A DNA stretch of 64,000 nt from Ochrobactrum sp. BTU1 (GCA_018798825.1 CP076355.1:1084001-1148000); one strand, 5' to 3'. Shown: positions 1 through 8,144, counted from the first letter of the stretch. Notes: generated from the sequence alone by a model not told the origin. Numbers and translations: made by a program.

Positions 1-101
1 TATTCAGTTTTCCATCAGAAAGGCGCATGAGTGTCTTCATGGGTCGTCACGGCGGCAAGCCTTTTGGTGATGGCAACTGGGAACGGATCGTCGTTCAGTA
101 A
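1..101 (+). CDS. C-terminal end of a gene entering from the left
   Basis: An open frame runs from the window edge to a TAA at 99-101. Its last residues read GRHGGKPFGDGNWERIVVQ. The composition is protein-like and the stop lies just before the next plus-strand gene, which fits a small-gene operon. Only about 32 residues are visible and no family can be named. A shadow frame is possible. Confidence 0.35.
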   Translation, partial: FSFPSERRMSVFMGRHGGKPFGDGNWERIVVQ

Positions 102-106
102 ACCAC

Positions 107-349
107 ATGCCTAGGCCACCTTCACATGAGAAAATAGGCGATTTCACTTGCCTTGCTGACTTGGAGCCATGGGCAATTCTTTGCGGGCTTTGCACACGCT
201 GCGGCCATGTCAGAGACGTGAACATTAATGAAGTTAGGCGGAAAATTGGGGCACATGAGTTTCTTAAACTGCACCAATGGAAGCTTATCTGCATAGCATG
301 CACGATGAAAGGCCAGAGTGAATTCGTGGTCTATCGAGCGCCGAGGTAA
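107..349 (+). CDS. small putative zinc-binding phage protein
   Basis: 80 residues. Two Cys pairs are visible, C-x2-C around residues 26-32 (CGLCTRC) and CIAC near residue 63, the spacing of a small zinc ribbon. The stop is 2 bp before the next gene, so the three plus-strand genes at 107-851 probably form one operon. No good Shine-Dalgarno precedes the ATG, so the start is uncertain. Function unknown; metal binding is inferred only from the cysteines. Confidence 0.55.
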   Translation: MPRPPSHEKIGDFTCLADLEPWAILCGLCTRCGHVRDVNINEVRRKIGAHEFLKLHQWKLICIACTMKGQSEFVVYRAPR

Positions 350-351
350 AA

Positions 352-534
352 ATGTCCGGATATAAAGCTGATAGCGGCGTGACAGGCACCGGTGGCAGAA
401 GATTTGAACATTGGTGTGACGCTGATGGTTGCAAAGCGTGGGGCACCTACGGCTACAAGACGAAGTATGGCCAGCTTTGGTTCTGTTATGAACACCGGCA
501 GCTTGGTGAAGATGCATTAGCTGGACGACGGTAA
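352..534 (+). CDS. small Cys/His-containing phage protein
   Basis: 60 residues with C-x4-C (CDADGC) and a later C-x2-H (CYEH), suggesting one small metal site in a beta-rich fold. It follows the preceding gene almost without a gap. The type resembles the very short conserved proteins common in phages of Rhizobiales. Function unknown. Confidence 0.6.
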   Translation: MSGYKADSGVTGTGGRRFEHWCDADGCKAWGTYGYKTKYGQLWFCYEHRQLGEDALAGRR

Positions 535-569
535 CAAGCGCCCTACCTCCCTTTTAAAGGGAGAGAATT

Positions 570-851
570 ATGCAAGGACCAAAACGCGAAGGCCTGTATC
601 CAGATCGGGAGTTGGATTGTCAGGAAGCTATGTCGCAAGGCATCGCGGATCTGATTGAGCAAGCGACCCTGTCTGGCACATCCGAAGCAGATGCTGCGGC
701 TGCGATTTCCGACACAGCTATTCCAGGCATCCGTGATCTGATTGATGATGCCGTCGCGGCTGGTTGGGCACCAGAAGAAGCCGCCAGCGCGATCAAGGTT
801 GTCGCCGCTGGAATGTATCGCGGCTTCACTGGTACAGAGCCAGATGAGTAA
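570..851 (+). CDS. acidic hypothetical phage protein
   Basis: 93 residues, strongly acidic and Ala-rich, predicted mostly helical (two DLIEQ/DLIDD repeats around residues 27 and 56). The start is backed by GGGAGAG about 6 nt upstream. Last gene of the left plus-strand operon; a strong bidirectional hairpin terminator follows at 932-969. Family not recognised. Confidence 0.65.
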   Translation: MQGPKREGLYPDRELDCQEAMSQGIADLIEQATLSGTSEADAAAAISDTAIPGIRDLIDDAVAAGWAPEEAASAIKVVAAGMYRGFTGTEPDE

Positions 852-931
852 AAACACACTTTTCAATGAAAATTCATTTTGATAAAATTTTGCCGCGCTT
901 CGTGACAGGAAGCTGGGTCCAGGCGAAGCGC

Positions 932-972
932 AGCCCCGGCAACTCGATCACACCTCTCGTGCCGGGGCTTTC
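932..972. terminator. bidirectional intrinsic terminator
   Basis: AGCCCCGGC at 932-940 pairs perfectly with GCCGGGGCT at 961-969 (9 bp), followed by a short T run on the plus strand. It lies between convergent genes (570-851 plus, 985-1323 minus), the usual place for a shared terminator. Confidence 0.7.
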
Positions 973-984
973 CCTAGTAGTGAT

Positions 985-1323
985 TTACTTCGCGCGCAGT
1001 TCGATCGCCTTTAACCGCTCGGCAAAGAATATGATCTTATTCAGATCGTAAAGGCGGCTGGCTGCGTCCTTCTCGCCAAAACGATAGCAAGCCTTAAAGA
1101 TGTTGCCGAGCGCAAAGGACATGCCTTTGTGTTCAATCAGATCATTGAGCTCGCTCGCGCCATCGGGCAGCTCGTAATAGCTGGTCGAGCCGCCGTCGGA
1201 TTTGATCGCACTGCTGGATCGCATGCCAAGATCAGTTAGATGCACAGGCTTCGGCATAGGCACCTTAGGTTTATCCGACTCTCCACGCGCGATCTCATGG
1301 TCAATTCTTGCATCTGGCACCAT
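985..1323 (-). CDS. DUF3310-like protein
   Basis: 112 residues from the ATG at 1323, which overlaps the upstream stop as TGATG; a longer frame to 1359 exists but would overlap the upstream gene by 37 bp. The C-terminal half has the DUF3310 pattern: YYELPDG, then a helix ending FALGNIFKACYRFGEKD and a closing DLNKIIFFAERL helix. The family is common in phages, often near nucleotide or DNA metabolism genes, and its biochemical role is not settled. Confidence 0.75.
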   Translation of the reverse strand: MVPDARIDHEIARGESDKPKVPMPKPVHLTDLGMRSSSAIKSDGGSTSYYELPDGASELNDLIEHKGMSFALGNIFKACYRFGEKDAASRLYDLNKIIFFAERLKAIELRAK

Positions 1324-1544
1324 CACATATCCTCCGGCGGTGCTGGTGGCAGCATCCAATGAGTTGGTACGGGTGGCATTCCACCGTCAAAGTGCTCGTC
1401 GAACCAGCCCTTCTCACCAACGGGCGCTCCATTAAGCCAATGATGATGAGTGAATGCGCAGTCGGTTATGCGTCCAAAGTTCGTCCACAGATCGACCTTA
1501 GTTCCATCTAAAGGCGCAGTTTTCATTCTCTGCCAGCTACTCAT
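1323..1544 (-). CDS. DUF551-like small phage protein
   Basis: 73 residues. W-x-x-M-x-T-A-P-x-DG near the start and a closing THWMLPPAPP match the beta-rich DUF551 type found in many phages, which is about this length. It overlaps the upstream gene by ATGA at 1541-1544 and the downstream gene by TGATG, so translation is probably coupled. Function unknown. Confidence 0.7.
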   Translation of the reverse strand: MSSWQRMKTAPLDGTKVDLWTNFGRITDCAFTHHHWLNGAPVGEKGWFDEHFDGGMPPVPTHWMLPPAPPEDM

Positions 1545-1873
1545 ACTTCCTCCCTCACCTTACGCTTTGGCTCTTCGAACTTCTCTATCAAAGGACCGCC
1601 AGCCAGTAAGCCGCGCAGCGCTGACAGCTTATCTTCCACAAGCGGGCGAAAGCGCCTCGCTGCAAAAGGCGGGTTTTCATAACCAAACTGCGGGCAAGTT
1701 CCGCGATCGACACCCTTGAGACGAACGCCGATGTAAGAGCCGTGAATATAATGCTCGAAAGGTCCGATCCACTCGATCTCGTAAATTTCGCCTTCCTTCA
1801 CCTCAAGGAATTGCTCAAAGCCAACGACTGAATCGATGCAGACCACTTTCTGACCAACGTGGAATTGGTTCAT
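1541..1873 (-). CDS. SH3-like hypothetical protein
   Basis: 110 residues. The N-terminal 65 residues (GQKVVCID...EGEIYEIEWIG) look like a small SH3/KOW-type barrel, followed by FAARRFRPLVE and a charged helical tail ending KRKVREEV. Coupled by ATGA to both neighbours. The type recurs in Rhizobiales prophages with no assigned function. Confidence 0.7.
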   Translation of the reverse strand: MNQFHVGQKVVCIDSVVGFEQFLEVKEGEIYEIEWIGPFEHYIHGSYIGVRLKGVDRGTCPQFGYENPPFAARRFRPLVEDKLSALRGLLAGGPLIEKFEEPKRKVREEV

Positions 1874-2064
1874 GCTGAATCTCCTACGAGGATGGCTTCG
1901 GCTATAATGCCTCCAGCAGTTCTATGGCTATCTGACCAGACATCGTCATCGTCAAAAACGCAAAGCGCTATAGCAGCACATCGCTGGCGCTCTGCAAGGA
2001 CGGCTGCTGCAATTCTCTCGTCGATGTGACGCTCAAGTTTAATTGCTGCAATATTTTCACCCAT
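1870..2064 (-). CDS. small hypothetical protein
   Basis: 64 residues from the ATG at 2064 (TGATG with the upstream stop); a GTG one codon further upstream is the alternative. The first half is an amphipathic helix (ERHIDERIAAAVLAERQRC) typical of tiny phage proteins that fill early operons. No motif or function recognised. Confidence 0.6.
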   Translation of the reverse strand: MGENIAAIKLERHIDERIAAAVLAERQRCAAIALCVFDDDDVWSDSHRTAGGIIAEAILVGDSA

Positions 2065-2612
2065 CACGCCGCTGCCCTATTCTCAATGCTTCGATACTCA
2101 ACTGGCACGCCGTGCAGTCCTGCTCGATCGATGCCCATCTTCATTCCGGCGCTGATACCACGATCAGTGTAAACAACGCATTTCGTTGCCACTCGATACC
2201 AGGCAATACCGGCCTCAATCCCTAACGACCGCTCATCAGGCTGCATATCGTCCAGCACTTGCGTGTGCAGCAAATGGCTGGCAATCGGCGCTTCTCCTCG
2301 CCGAAGGCTGTCTAAAAGGCAAGCCCGTGCATAGGCAGTGTTGGCTTCCACGTCTCCGCTGTACGGCGTTTCGATGATGACGAGGTCGGAAGGTTGCTTC
2401 ACAGGCGCAAGATTTATTACCCACGGAACGTCATGCCAGACGCCATCCTCATCTCTAGTGCTTAGTGCGATGCCGTTGGCGCCGAATGTAATGCGCGTAG
2501 TTGGTTCCGCTACGGTCCGCCCTTCAACAGCGGCACGCGCGGCTTTGTCTTCAGGTCCTTCTATCCATTCATCTCCCGGCCTGTTTACGCCGTATAGCTG
2601 GTGCAACTCCAT
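2064..2612 (-). CDS. DUF7768-like nucleoside deoxyribosyltransferase-fold protein
   Basis: 182 residues. The C-terminal 110 residues read VIIETPYSGDVEANTAYARAC, then APIASHLLHTQVLDD, ERSLGIEAG and VYTDRGISAGMKMGI. This is the DUF7768/DUF4406-type pattern of Rossmann-like proteins related to nucleoside 2-deoxyribosyltransferases. The N-terminal 70 residues are phage-specific. Enzyme activity is only inferred. Start supported by the ACACGAGGAG ribosome-binding site at 2618-2627. Confidence 0.7.
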   Translation of the reverse strand: MELHQLYGVNRPGDEWIEGPEDKAARAAVEGRTVAEPTTRITFGANGIALSTRDEDGVWHDVPWVINLAPVKQPSDLVIIETPYSGDVEANTAYARACLLDSLRRGEAPIASHLLHTQVLDDMQPDERSLGIEAGIAWYRVATKCVVYTDRGISAGMKMGIDRAGLHGVPVEYRSIENRAAA

Positions 2613-2617
2613 ATTCT

Positions 2618-2655
2618 CTCCTCGTGTTGTGGTGTTACGCCGCTTGGTGGGCGGC
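2618..2655 (-). promoter_or_regulatory. hairpin plus ACACGAGGAG ribosome-binding cassette
   Basis: Read on the minus strand, a hairpin (GCCGC, loop CCACCAA, GCGGC; 2639-2655) is followed by ACCACAACACGAGGAG and the ATG of the gene at 2064-2612. The same arrangement recurs before many early genes. Confidence 0.6.
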
Positions 2656-2669
2656 GTGGGTGGTGGTAG

Positions 2670-3422
2670 TTAAGCTGCTACCTGTACATTTTTGTTATCA
2701 TTAGCCGCAAGCCAGACCTGAGCTCGCTTGGATTTGCCATTGGACAAGTTATAGATGTACGATGAAGAAATACCCAATGATCTAGCGACCAAAGAGGGGC
2801 GCTCGCCGTTTTTCAATCGGCGCATTGCGATGTCTATGAGGTCATCTTCGTATTTAGCGCTGGGATGAGACTCCCCAATGGGCACGTGAAGTGTATATGA
2901 AGTACCGTGGGCAATGGCATCAGCAACATTTTCCTTACGAGTGCCCCAATACATATGATCCGGGTTCACACATCCTAAGTGTCCATTACCGCAAGAATGG
3001 CAACACTCGTGCTTAGGCGTAGGTTTTTCTCCCTTAGCCGCAATTAATATTGCTACGTCAGCATTCATAGAAATGCCACCGATGTTAACTCGCCCTCGTC
3101 CGTCAGAGTTTTTGCCAAAAGGCCAAGTAATGCAATCTGGAACACATGACCGTTGCGCTGTCTCAAGTACGAATTTATTAGCTGCCCCATAATCGATGCC
3201 ACCGGCTAGCGGGTCACCGTGCCTTCTAAGGCGGGCATAATGCTTTCGACAGTATCCTTGCCCGCTCACATCACCATCGCAGCCATCGATAGAGCACTTA
3301 CTCACAGGTCGAGGCGGAGGAACATGCAGTGGGTCACCATATCGTTTAAGTCGATGGTAGTGGCCACTGCATAATCCTGACGTTCTGGCCTCTTTTTCGC
3401 ATGAATCAACCACACAAATCAT
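2670..3422 (-). CDS. HNH endonuclease with twin zinc-finger N-terminus
   Basis: 250 residues. Two tandem N-terminal motifs, each C-x(n)-C-x2-H followed by R-x-R/K-x-GDPL (residues 3-35 and 43-75), look like DNA-binding zinc knuckles. The middle holds the HNH_3-type core: HECCHSCGNGHLGCVNPDHMYWGT, with paired cysteines, a histidine and NPDH. A C-terminal HTH (residues 200-230, PSLVARSLGISSSYIYNLSNG) follows. The domain order suits a free-standing homing-type nuclease. The protein ends AANDNKNVQVAA, a tmRNA-tag-like tail. ATGA overlap with the next gene. Confidence 0.8.
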   Translation of the reverse strand: MICVVDSCEKEARTSGLCSGHYHRLKRYGDPLHVPPPRPVSKCSIDGCDGDVSGQGYCRKHYARLRRHGDPLAGGIDYGAANKFVLETAQRSCVPDCITWPFGKNSDGRGRVNIGGISMNADVAILIAAKGEKPTPKHECCHSCGNGHLGCVNPDHMYWGTRKENVADAIAHGTSYTLHVPIGESHPSAKYEDDLIDIAMRRLKNGERPSLVARSLGISSSYIYNLSNGKSKRAQVWLAANDNKNVQVAA

Positions 3423-4705
3423 ACCGCTCTCCTTAATGCGTGGTTATCATTAGCTGCATCGTACTTGGCTGCGCCTTTTACCATCTCTGGCGACATGGTG
3501 ATGCGGGCCACTTCTCCGAATTTTTGTGAGTAAGTTATAACCTTCGCACTCCGACCCGACAGATAGCCTCCACTAGCAGCATAAGCATCTCTGCCTGATA
3601 AGGTTTCATGGCGCTCGATCTTCATGATAGGCGTTGAAACTAAGGCGTCTGAATGAAGATGGCCGCAGTGTCCGTAATTGAATTTGCATCGGCCAAACAT
3701 TTCACGGAACATGCCTGCGAATACACGGTCTAAGTCTTTAACGCCTCTTTTGTGCCCATGATGAAGATACAGGCCGGTCGCGCCCCACTCAAAAGCCTGA
3801 TAAAGTGATGGCGATGTATCCACGCGGCATCTAGGCTCGTCCTCATACATTACGGCCGTGAATTCTCTCAGTACAACGGAAACGCCTTCGTCGTGATTGC
3901 CGGTTGAAATGAACACTTCCACCCGTTTGTGAGACTGCAACAGCATGTTGATGCTGTGCCGCAGAATACGGATAGCAGCGCGCACCACCTTGAAATATCT
4001 CGAATCCGCGTCTAACACATGCCCGCTGGCAGGCGTTACCGCTTCCAGCGACGAATAATGCAGGAAATCACCCAGAACCGCTAGAACAGCCGTGTCGGCC
4101 TTTGGCGAACAATCCACCGCAGCAGCCATCCAGTCAATAACTAGCCGCTCGGCAATCTTGGTATCATAATCAGCGCCAGTCTCTTCGCGATGCGCCAACA
4201 TCCCTGCGTGAACGTCAGTCAATATGAAGAGATTGCAGAGATCATCATTCGTCCGTCTGGGAGCTGGCATAATGTTGACGTGCGGAATCTGGTCCCTGTA
4301 CCCGGCCACAATAGCAGCGATCGCTTCTGCTCGCGCCTTATCGTCCGCACGCTCCATGATATGCTGCGTTACGATGCGGCCTTCGCTGTTAACGAGCGTC
4401 GTCTTGCCTTTTACCGCCAGACCGGCAGTCGCCTTATAAACAGGGCCAGCCTCTTTCGTCTGGCGCATGTAGGTGCCGTTAGGCGTCTCGGTCAGGCTTT
4501 TGATTGCGTAACCGGGCAGCGTTTCCTTCGGACCCATCAAGCCGAGCTCAGCCGCGCGTTTGATACTGTCGTGAAACGCAGACTTTTTGACTCCGCAAGC
4601 AGCAGCGGCCTTCGTTATGGTGCCGTGCTGCTGATAAGCAGCAACACGGCGGGCTAGTTCTTGTTTTGAGAGGCGCGTGTTCGCCCGCTGTCTGTCATTG
4701 GACAT
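3419..4705 (-). CDS. phage metallophosphoesterase with N-terminal HTH
   Basis: 428 residues. Residues 10-55 form a helix-turn-helix (ARRVAAYQQHGTITKAAAACGVKKSAFHDSI). The catalytic domain carries the calcineurin-like motifs in order: DVHAG (about 167), GDFLH (212), GNHD (264), HHGH (311) and GHLH (342), so a dimetal phosphoesterase or nuclease is expected. It ends AANDNHALRRAV. The ribosome-binding site is the ACACGAGGAG cassette at 4711-4720. Probably acts on phage or host nucleic acid; substrate unknown. Confidence 0.85.
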   Translation of the reverse strand: MSNDRQRANTRLSKQELARRVAAYQQHGTITKAAAACGVKKSAFHDSIKRAAELGLMGPKETLPGYAIKSLTETPNGTYMRQTKEAGPVYKATAGLAVKGKTTLVNSEGRIVTQHIMERADDKARAEAIAAIVAGYRDQIPHVNIMPAPRRTNDDLCNLFILTDVHAGMLAHREETGADYDTKIAERLVIDWMAAAVDCSPKADTAVLAVLGDFLHYSSLEAVTPASGHVLDADSRYFKVVRAAIRILRHSINMLLQSHKRVEVFISTGNHDEGVSVVLREFTAVMYEDEPRCRVDTSPSLYQAFEWGATGLYLHHGHKRGVKDLDRVFAGMFREMFGRCKFNYGHCGHLHSDALVSTPIMKIERHETLSGRDAYAASGGYLSGRSAKVITYSQKFGEVARITMSPEMVKGAAKYDAANDNHALRRAV

Positions 4706-4710
4706 ACAGT

Positions 4711-4747
4711 CTCCTCGTGTTGGTTGGTTTGCGGGTTGGTAGCCCGC
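4711..4747 (-). promoter_or_regulatory. hairpin plus ACACGAGGAG ribosome-binding cassette
   Basis: Minus strand: hairpin GCGGG-CTACCAA-CCCGC (4731-4747), then AACCAACCAACACGAGGAG (4711-4720 core) and the ATG at 4705. Second copy of the cassette described at 2618-2655. Confidence 0.6.
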
Positions 4748-4818
4748 AATTTGTCATTGTGGTGGAAGTGAAAGGGGCGTCAAGTAAGATGGGTGAAATT
4801 TGGATTCGGGGGTGGAGC

Positions 4819-5583
4819 ATGTCGAAGTCGACAATCGGAGTTTGCGCATTTTGCCAACAAGAGAAAAAGCTCTCCAGATCACACGCAATTCCTAATAGCT
4901 ATTTTCGATCCACAAAGAATAATGGTCAGGCAGTAAAATATAAAACTGACAACTCTCCAAATAGCGTAACGCAAGCTAGCGGCGACTGCCCGATGCTCTG
5001 CGCTGAATGTGAGAGCCATTTCAATGTCAATTTTGATATACCATTGCAGCAAATTATTGAAAAATTAGACAGACAACGAAATATATGTGCTAACGACGCT
5101 CGTTCATTTTCTCGTGCAATGTTATCAGTTGCTTGGCGAGCCAGTAAAAGTGACGCTGAGTTTTATCAGAATTTCAAATTATCCCGTCATCACGAGGATC
5201 AAATCAAATCTCTTTTTTCGGATAATTCACACAAGTCATTAGCTCATTATGCCGTGAGAATAAGCCGATTATTTGATCATATTCACGGCAATGACGTCAA
5301 TTTAGCAAAGATAATGCTTTCGCCACGCATCCTCCGAAACAATAATGGCGTAAACCTTACGTTTATGTTCGGAGGCTGCTTTATTGAAATACTGTCGCCA
5401 CGTCCTCCGCGTCCGACAGCTGTTCGTGAGCACTACCTAAAGACTGGACTGGGGAAGAACAATATTAGAACGATAAGTGTTTATGCGGTGCCAGGGTACG
5501 GTGAAAACATATTGCGAATGCTTGAGAAGGATCGCGAAGATCATGTGACGCCATCCTTCCGTCGTTTTACCGCGCCCAACTGA
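4819..5583 (+). CDS. HNH-like zinc protein, lone plus-strand insertion
   Basis: 254 residues from the ATG at 4819, preceded by GGTGGAG; in-frame starts at 4789 or further upstream are possible. The N-terminus has CAFC, then RSHAIPNSYF and CAECESHFN, the layout of an HNH-like zinc fold (two CxxC pairs around a His). The remaining 180 residues are helical and unrecognised. It is plus-strand among minus-strand phage genes and is visibly A/T-rich, so it is probably an acquired moron, possibly nuclease-based defence. No direct evidence of function. Confidence 0.65.
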   Translation: MSKSTIGVCAFCQQEKKLSRSHAIPNSYFRSTKNNGQAVKYKTDNSPNSVTQASGDCPMLCAECESHFNVNFDIPLQQIIEKLDRQRNICANDARSFSRAMLSVAWRASKSDAEFYQNFKLSRHHEDQIKSLFSDNSHKSLAHYAVRISRLFDHIHGNDVNLAKIMLSPRILRNNNGVNLTFMFGGCFIEILSPRPPRPTAVREHYLKTGLGKNNIRTISVYAVPGYGENILRMLEKDREDHVTPSFRRFTAPN

Positions 5584-5588
5584 ATCGC

Positions 5589-5924
5589 TCACCCCCTCGC
5601 CCGCGTAGTCTTCTGCTCAAACACACGATCCATGCGCTCAGTAAGCCCATCGATGCGGTTTGCGACGCTTTCGATGGCGCGCATGATCTGCGAAGTCTGT
5701 TCCTGCATCCCGGCCTTTGTGGCGAAGGTTTCGGCCGCACGCAGCTTATAGTCTGACAGTTCCTGCCGTGTCAGCGCGGCAAGAGCTGTGGCTGCTTCTG
5801 CTTTAGCGGCCGTTTCGTTTCTCGCGGCGTTGATCTTGCTGTCGACGTACTTCCAAAGGCCAAACAGAAAGCCGAACAGCATCACGATGAAGCCGACAAC
5901 GCCCATGATTTCAGGTCCGGTCAT
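5589..5924 (-). CDS. membrane-anchored coiled-coil lysis-region protein
   Basis: 111 residues: one N-terminal membrane segment (residues 5-25, IMGVVGFIVMLFGFLFGLW) and then an Ala/Glu-rich coiled coil up to IDGLTERMDRVFEQK. Position at the end of the lysis cassette suggests a holin-associated or lysis-regulating role, but the fold is generic. Confidence 0.65.
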   Translation of the reverse strand: MTGPEIMGVVGFIVMLFGFLFGLWKYVDSKINAARNETAAKAEAATALAALTRQELSDYKLRAAETFATKAGMQEQTSQIMRAIESVANRIDGLTERMDRVFEQKTTRARG

Positions 5925-6003
5925 GCTTCGTTTCTCTTTAGATTAAACATAGTTAATATGCCCCTTTGTGTTCGCTTAAGGTCTTTGCTGATATGATTGC
6001 TGC

Positions 6004-6186
6004 ATGAGACAGGTATCGAACAGTTTGATTGGCGAAATCTTCAGTGCGGTTCTACGGGTTTTATGCATCGCGGTGCCCGTGATTGTTGCACTGGCAGCTA
6101 TAGTCCTGATCGTGAAATACGAAGAACGAGGGGCGTTCATGCCGAAAGAGCAAACCCCGGGAGTGACTGAGCCTTTGGGCAACTAA
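6004..6186 (+). CDS. possible small membrane protein
   Basis: 60 residues with one clear membrane helix (residues 15-38, AVLRVLCIAVPVIVALAAIVLIV) and a short polar tail. It is plus-strand within a minus-strand lysis block and has no clear Shine-Dalgarno. It could be a holin or antiholin, or a chance frame. Confidence 0.4.
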   Translation: MRQVSNSLIGEIFSAVLRVLCIAVPVIVALAAIVLIVKYEERGAFMPKEQTPGVTEPLGN

Positions 6187-6188
6187 CC

Positions 6189-6374
6189 TCACGGGCGTAC
6201 CCCGCACAGCTTTTCGATTTTCTCGTTCTCGGCCAGGATCTGGCGCTTGGTTTCCGACGTGTCGTCGTGGCTGGCGTAGATCACCCTCGCCACGTCGCAG
6301 TAATTACCGCTTGTCGCGCATCCACTTAGCAAGCCGAGCGTCAACAGCACTATCATCAAGACGGCTGACTTCAT
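6189..6374 (-). CDS. Rz1-like o-spanin lipoprotein
   Basis: 61 residues with a lipoprotein signal peptide: charged start, hydrophobic VLMIVLLTLGLL and lipobox LSGC, so Cys19 would be lipidated. The first 71 nt overlap the end of the i-spanin gene in another frame, the classical Rz/Rz1 arrangement. It should sit in the outer membrane and complete outer-membrane disruption at lysis. The mature part is short and without proline enrichment. Confidence 0.8.
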   Translation of the reverse strand: MKSAVLMIVLLTLGLLSGCATSGNYCDVARVIYASHDDTSETKRQILAENEKIEKLCGVRP

Positions 6375-6540
6375 TTTCTATCTTCCGTGCTTTGGTTGCG
6401 GATTGCGCGTCGCGCGCGGTCTGAGCCGTTTTGCTGTCAGACCGGCCTTTGAGGTACGCGCTGACAAGGACGGCCAGCGCCGCAGCGATTGCCACGGCGT
6501 AGCCTGTAAGTTTGGAGCGAAGTGCTAGGAGTAACGTCAT
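6304..6540 (-). CDS. Rz-like i-spanin
   Basis: 78 residues from the ATG at 6540, with GGAGAG upstream and an ATGA overlap with the gene at 6537. One N-terminal membrane helix (residues 12-29) precedes a charged coiled-coil periplasmic part. It overlaps the Rz1-like gene by 71 nt. Inner-membrane partner of the spanin pair in the last step of Gram-negative lysis. Confidence 0.75.
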   Translation of the reverse strand: MTLLLALRSKLTGYAVAIAAALAVLVSAYLKGRSDSKTAQTARDAQSATKARKIENEVSRLDDSAVDARLAKWMRDKR

Positions 6541-6725
6541 GCTTGCTCTCCTGTAAGAAGCAAGGATTTCGAACCGTCGCGTTCGCGGCGCATCAAATAC
6601 CCGTCGCGTGTTTCGGTAATTCCTTGCGCCAGAGTTAGCCTCGCATGGGTCCAACGCTGTACCTTCCCGTCAATTGCGACTTCTGCAGTCTGCGCATCAG
6701 CATCGTAATCAATCACGATCTTCAC
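6537..6725 (-). CDS. small hypothetical lysis-cassette protein
   Basis: 62 residues from a GTG at 6725 that overlaps the endolysin stop as GTGA; the longer ATG frame would run into the endolysin. The sequence is a compact beta-type domain (VKIVIDYDADAQTAEVAIDG...WTHARLTLAQG). It is coupled by ATGA to the i-spanin. Conserved position between endolysin and spanins; function unknown. Confidence 0.6.
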   Translation of the reverse strand: MKIVIDYDADAQTAEVAIDGKVQRWTHARLTLAQGITETRDGYLMRRERDGSKSLLLTGEQA

Positions 6726-7585
6726 GCCGCGACCCTCTTCAATTCGAGCCTGCCCGTATGCCACAGCCAGAAACCGCCACCGATGGCGACAAGCACAAGT
6801 GCGACAGTTAGAAATGCCCATGGGTTCGAAACGGCACCGATAAGGCCGGTCACGAACGTTCCGCCACCAGCTGCGACGATGGTCTGCACCGTCTTATCCT
6901 TGAGCAAAGGCACGTCGTCAGGCTTGGCGTCATCAGGAGCAGCGGCTTTCATTTCGCGCGCCGCAATCAGACTATCTAGGAAGTTGCGGTAATATCCGGC
7001 GATCAGCGTGGCCTTGTCGGTGCCGTTGACGATAGCTCGCGCACCTTCAGGATCTGCTTTGCCTTTCCCGAAAAATTCACTCAGCTTGCGCCCCGTGAAC
7101 TTGCCTAGCGCCATGCCTTCAAAGAGGATGCGGATTGCCGTGGTAAGATCTAGTGCCTTCTCAGGTGCATCGGCAATGCCGAACTTCTTGTAATTGTCCT
7201 CGCCAGTGATCTGAGGAAGGCCTCGTCCGCGATATGTCCAGCCGTCGTTGACACTGTCGTTGCCCATGCGACCGCCGTAGACCTTATTGGCAAGTGCCTG
7301 TGGGCTCTTAACGTAAGGTTGGGCCGCTGCGATTGACGAAAAGCGCTTTGGCCAAGTCTTCCGAATTTGTGCAGCACTGGTGTAATTTAGATTCTCAACA
7401 ACCGGCTGCATCTTGCCGCCTGTCTCATGAAAGACCGTTGCAAGGATGTACGCGATCTGCTCGTCGGGTAGATTACGGCGCTCGGCCTCGGCCACGATAG
7501 CAGAGGTGCCATCAACCTGAGCCTGGCTCAAACGGCCGCCAAAAGGCGCGCGCCTCGCATACGCGAAGAACGTTGTTTTGTTCAT
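6722..7585 (-). CDS. endolysin, GH19 family, with C-terminal membrane segment
   Basis: 287 residues from the ATG at 7585, preceded by CCAAGGAC; a start 11 codons upstream lacks a ribosome-binding site. The GH19-type core shows ILATVFHETGGKMQP (catalytic Glu of HETGG), GRGLPQITGEDNY and a helical C-terminus. Residues 240-275 contain one or two hydrophobic segments (TFVTGLIGAVSNPWAFLTV...). The enzyme cleaves peptidoglycan glycan strands. The membrane tail may tether it to the inner membrane or act as a built-in holin or release element. Confidence 0.85.
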   Translation of the reverse strand: MNKTTFFAYARRAPFGGRLSQAQVDGTSAIVAEAERRNLPDEQIAYILATVFHETGGKMQPVVENLNYTSAAQIRKTWPKRFSSIAAAQPYVKSPQALANKVYGGRMGNDSVNDGWTYRGRGLPQITGEDNYKKFGIADAPEKALDLTTAIRILFEGMALGKFTGRKLSEFFGKGKADPEGARAIVNGTDKATLIAGYYRNFLDSLIAAREMKAAAPDDAKPDDVPLLKDKTVQTIVAAGGGTFVTGLIGAVSNPWAFLTVALVLVAIGGGFWLWHTGRLELKRVAA

Positions 7586-7713
7586 TTGATTGTCCTTGGA
7601 ATTGTGCCGATCCAGCACGGACTTTCTTGAGGATTTTATTGGATGTGGGTTGCCGATCTAAAAGACAGGGCGCATTACCTCTCGATCTTCCCCAAGATTG
7701 AGGTAACTAAACA

Positions 7714-8016
7714 ATGCTTATTAGATGGTCCGGATTCGGGATGATTTCGGTTTTTGTGCTGATTGCTGGTATGCTGGGTGCGACTTTTCTGTTGCGCCCA
7801 CTTCTTATGCAAAGCATGGCGCTTCATCCTGCGGCTTATGTCGCCAACGGCATAGGTTTAATCGCTGGCGCCGCTGTGAATCTATTAGTCGCAGCTGTTT
7901 TCAAAAAGATTTCCGATGAACCACATCACAGCTTTATGGGCATTAGCATGCTGGGTTGGTCGCTGATTGGCGGTATCGCGGGCGTTGCTCTCGCGATATA
8001 CGGATGGACAATGTAG
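7714..8016 (+). CDS. small polytopic membrane protein
   Basis: 100 residues with three hydrophobic segments (about 8-30, 42-62, 74-97). A long hairpin, TTACCTC at 7675-7681 with GAGGTAA at 7700-7706, ends 8 bp before the ATG and may be an operator or leader structure. It is plus-strand, divergent from the endolysin. A holin is plausible from position; superinfection exclusion is an alternative. Confidence 0.6.
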   Translation: MLIRWSGFGMISVFVLIAGMLGATFLLRPLLMQSMALHPAAYVANGIGLIAGAAVNLLVAAVFKKISDEPHHSFMGISMLGWSLIGGIAGVALAIYGWTM

Positions 8017-8095
8017 TCCTGCCGCGTTGTGCGTCGGGCCATTGCCTTTTCCTAAGGCTGTGAGAATATTTACGTGCGCGCCGTCCCGAAGCCTC

Positions 8096-8144
8096 AACCC
8101 CGGTGCGCGGCCCCGGTTCAGCCCCCGCTGGCCGGGGTTTTCTT
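8096..8144 (+). terminator. intrinsic terminator
   Basis: AACCCCGG at 8096-8103 pairs with CCGGGGTT at 8132-8139, followed by TTTCTTTG. It closes the small membrane-protein gene and insulates it from the glycosyltransferase. Confidence 0.65.
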
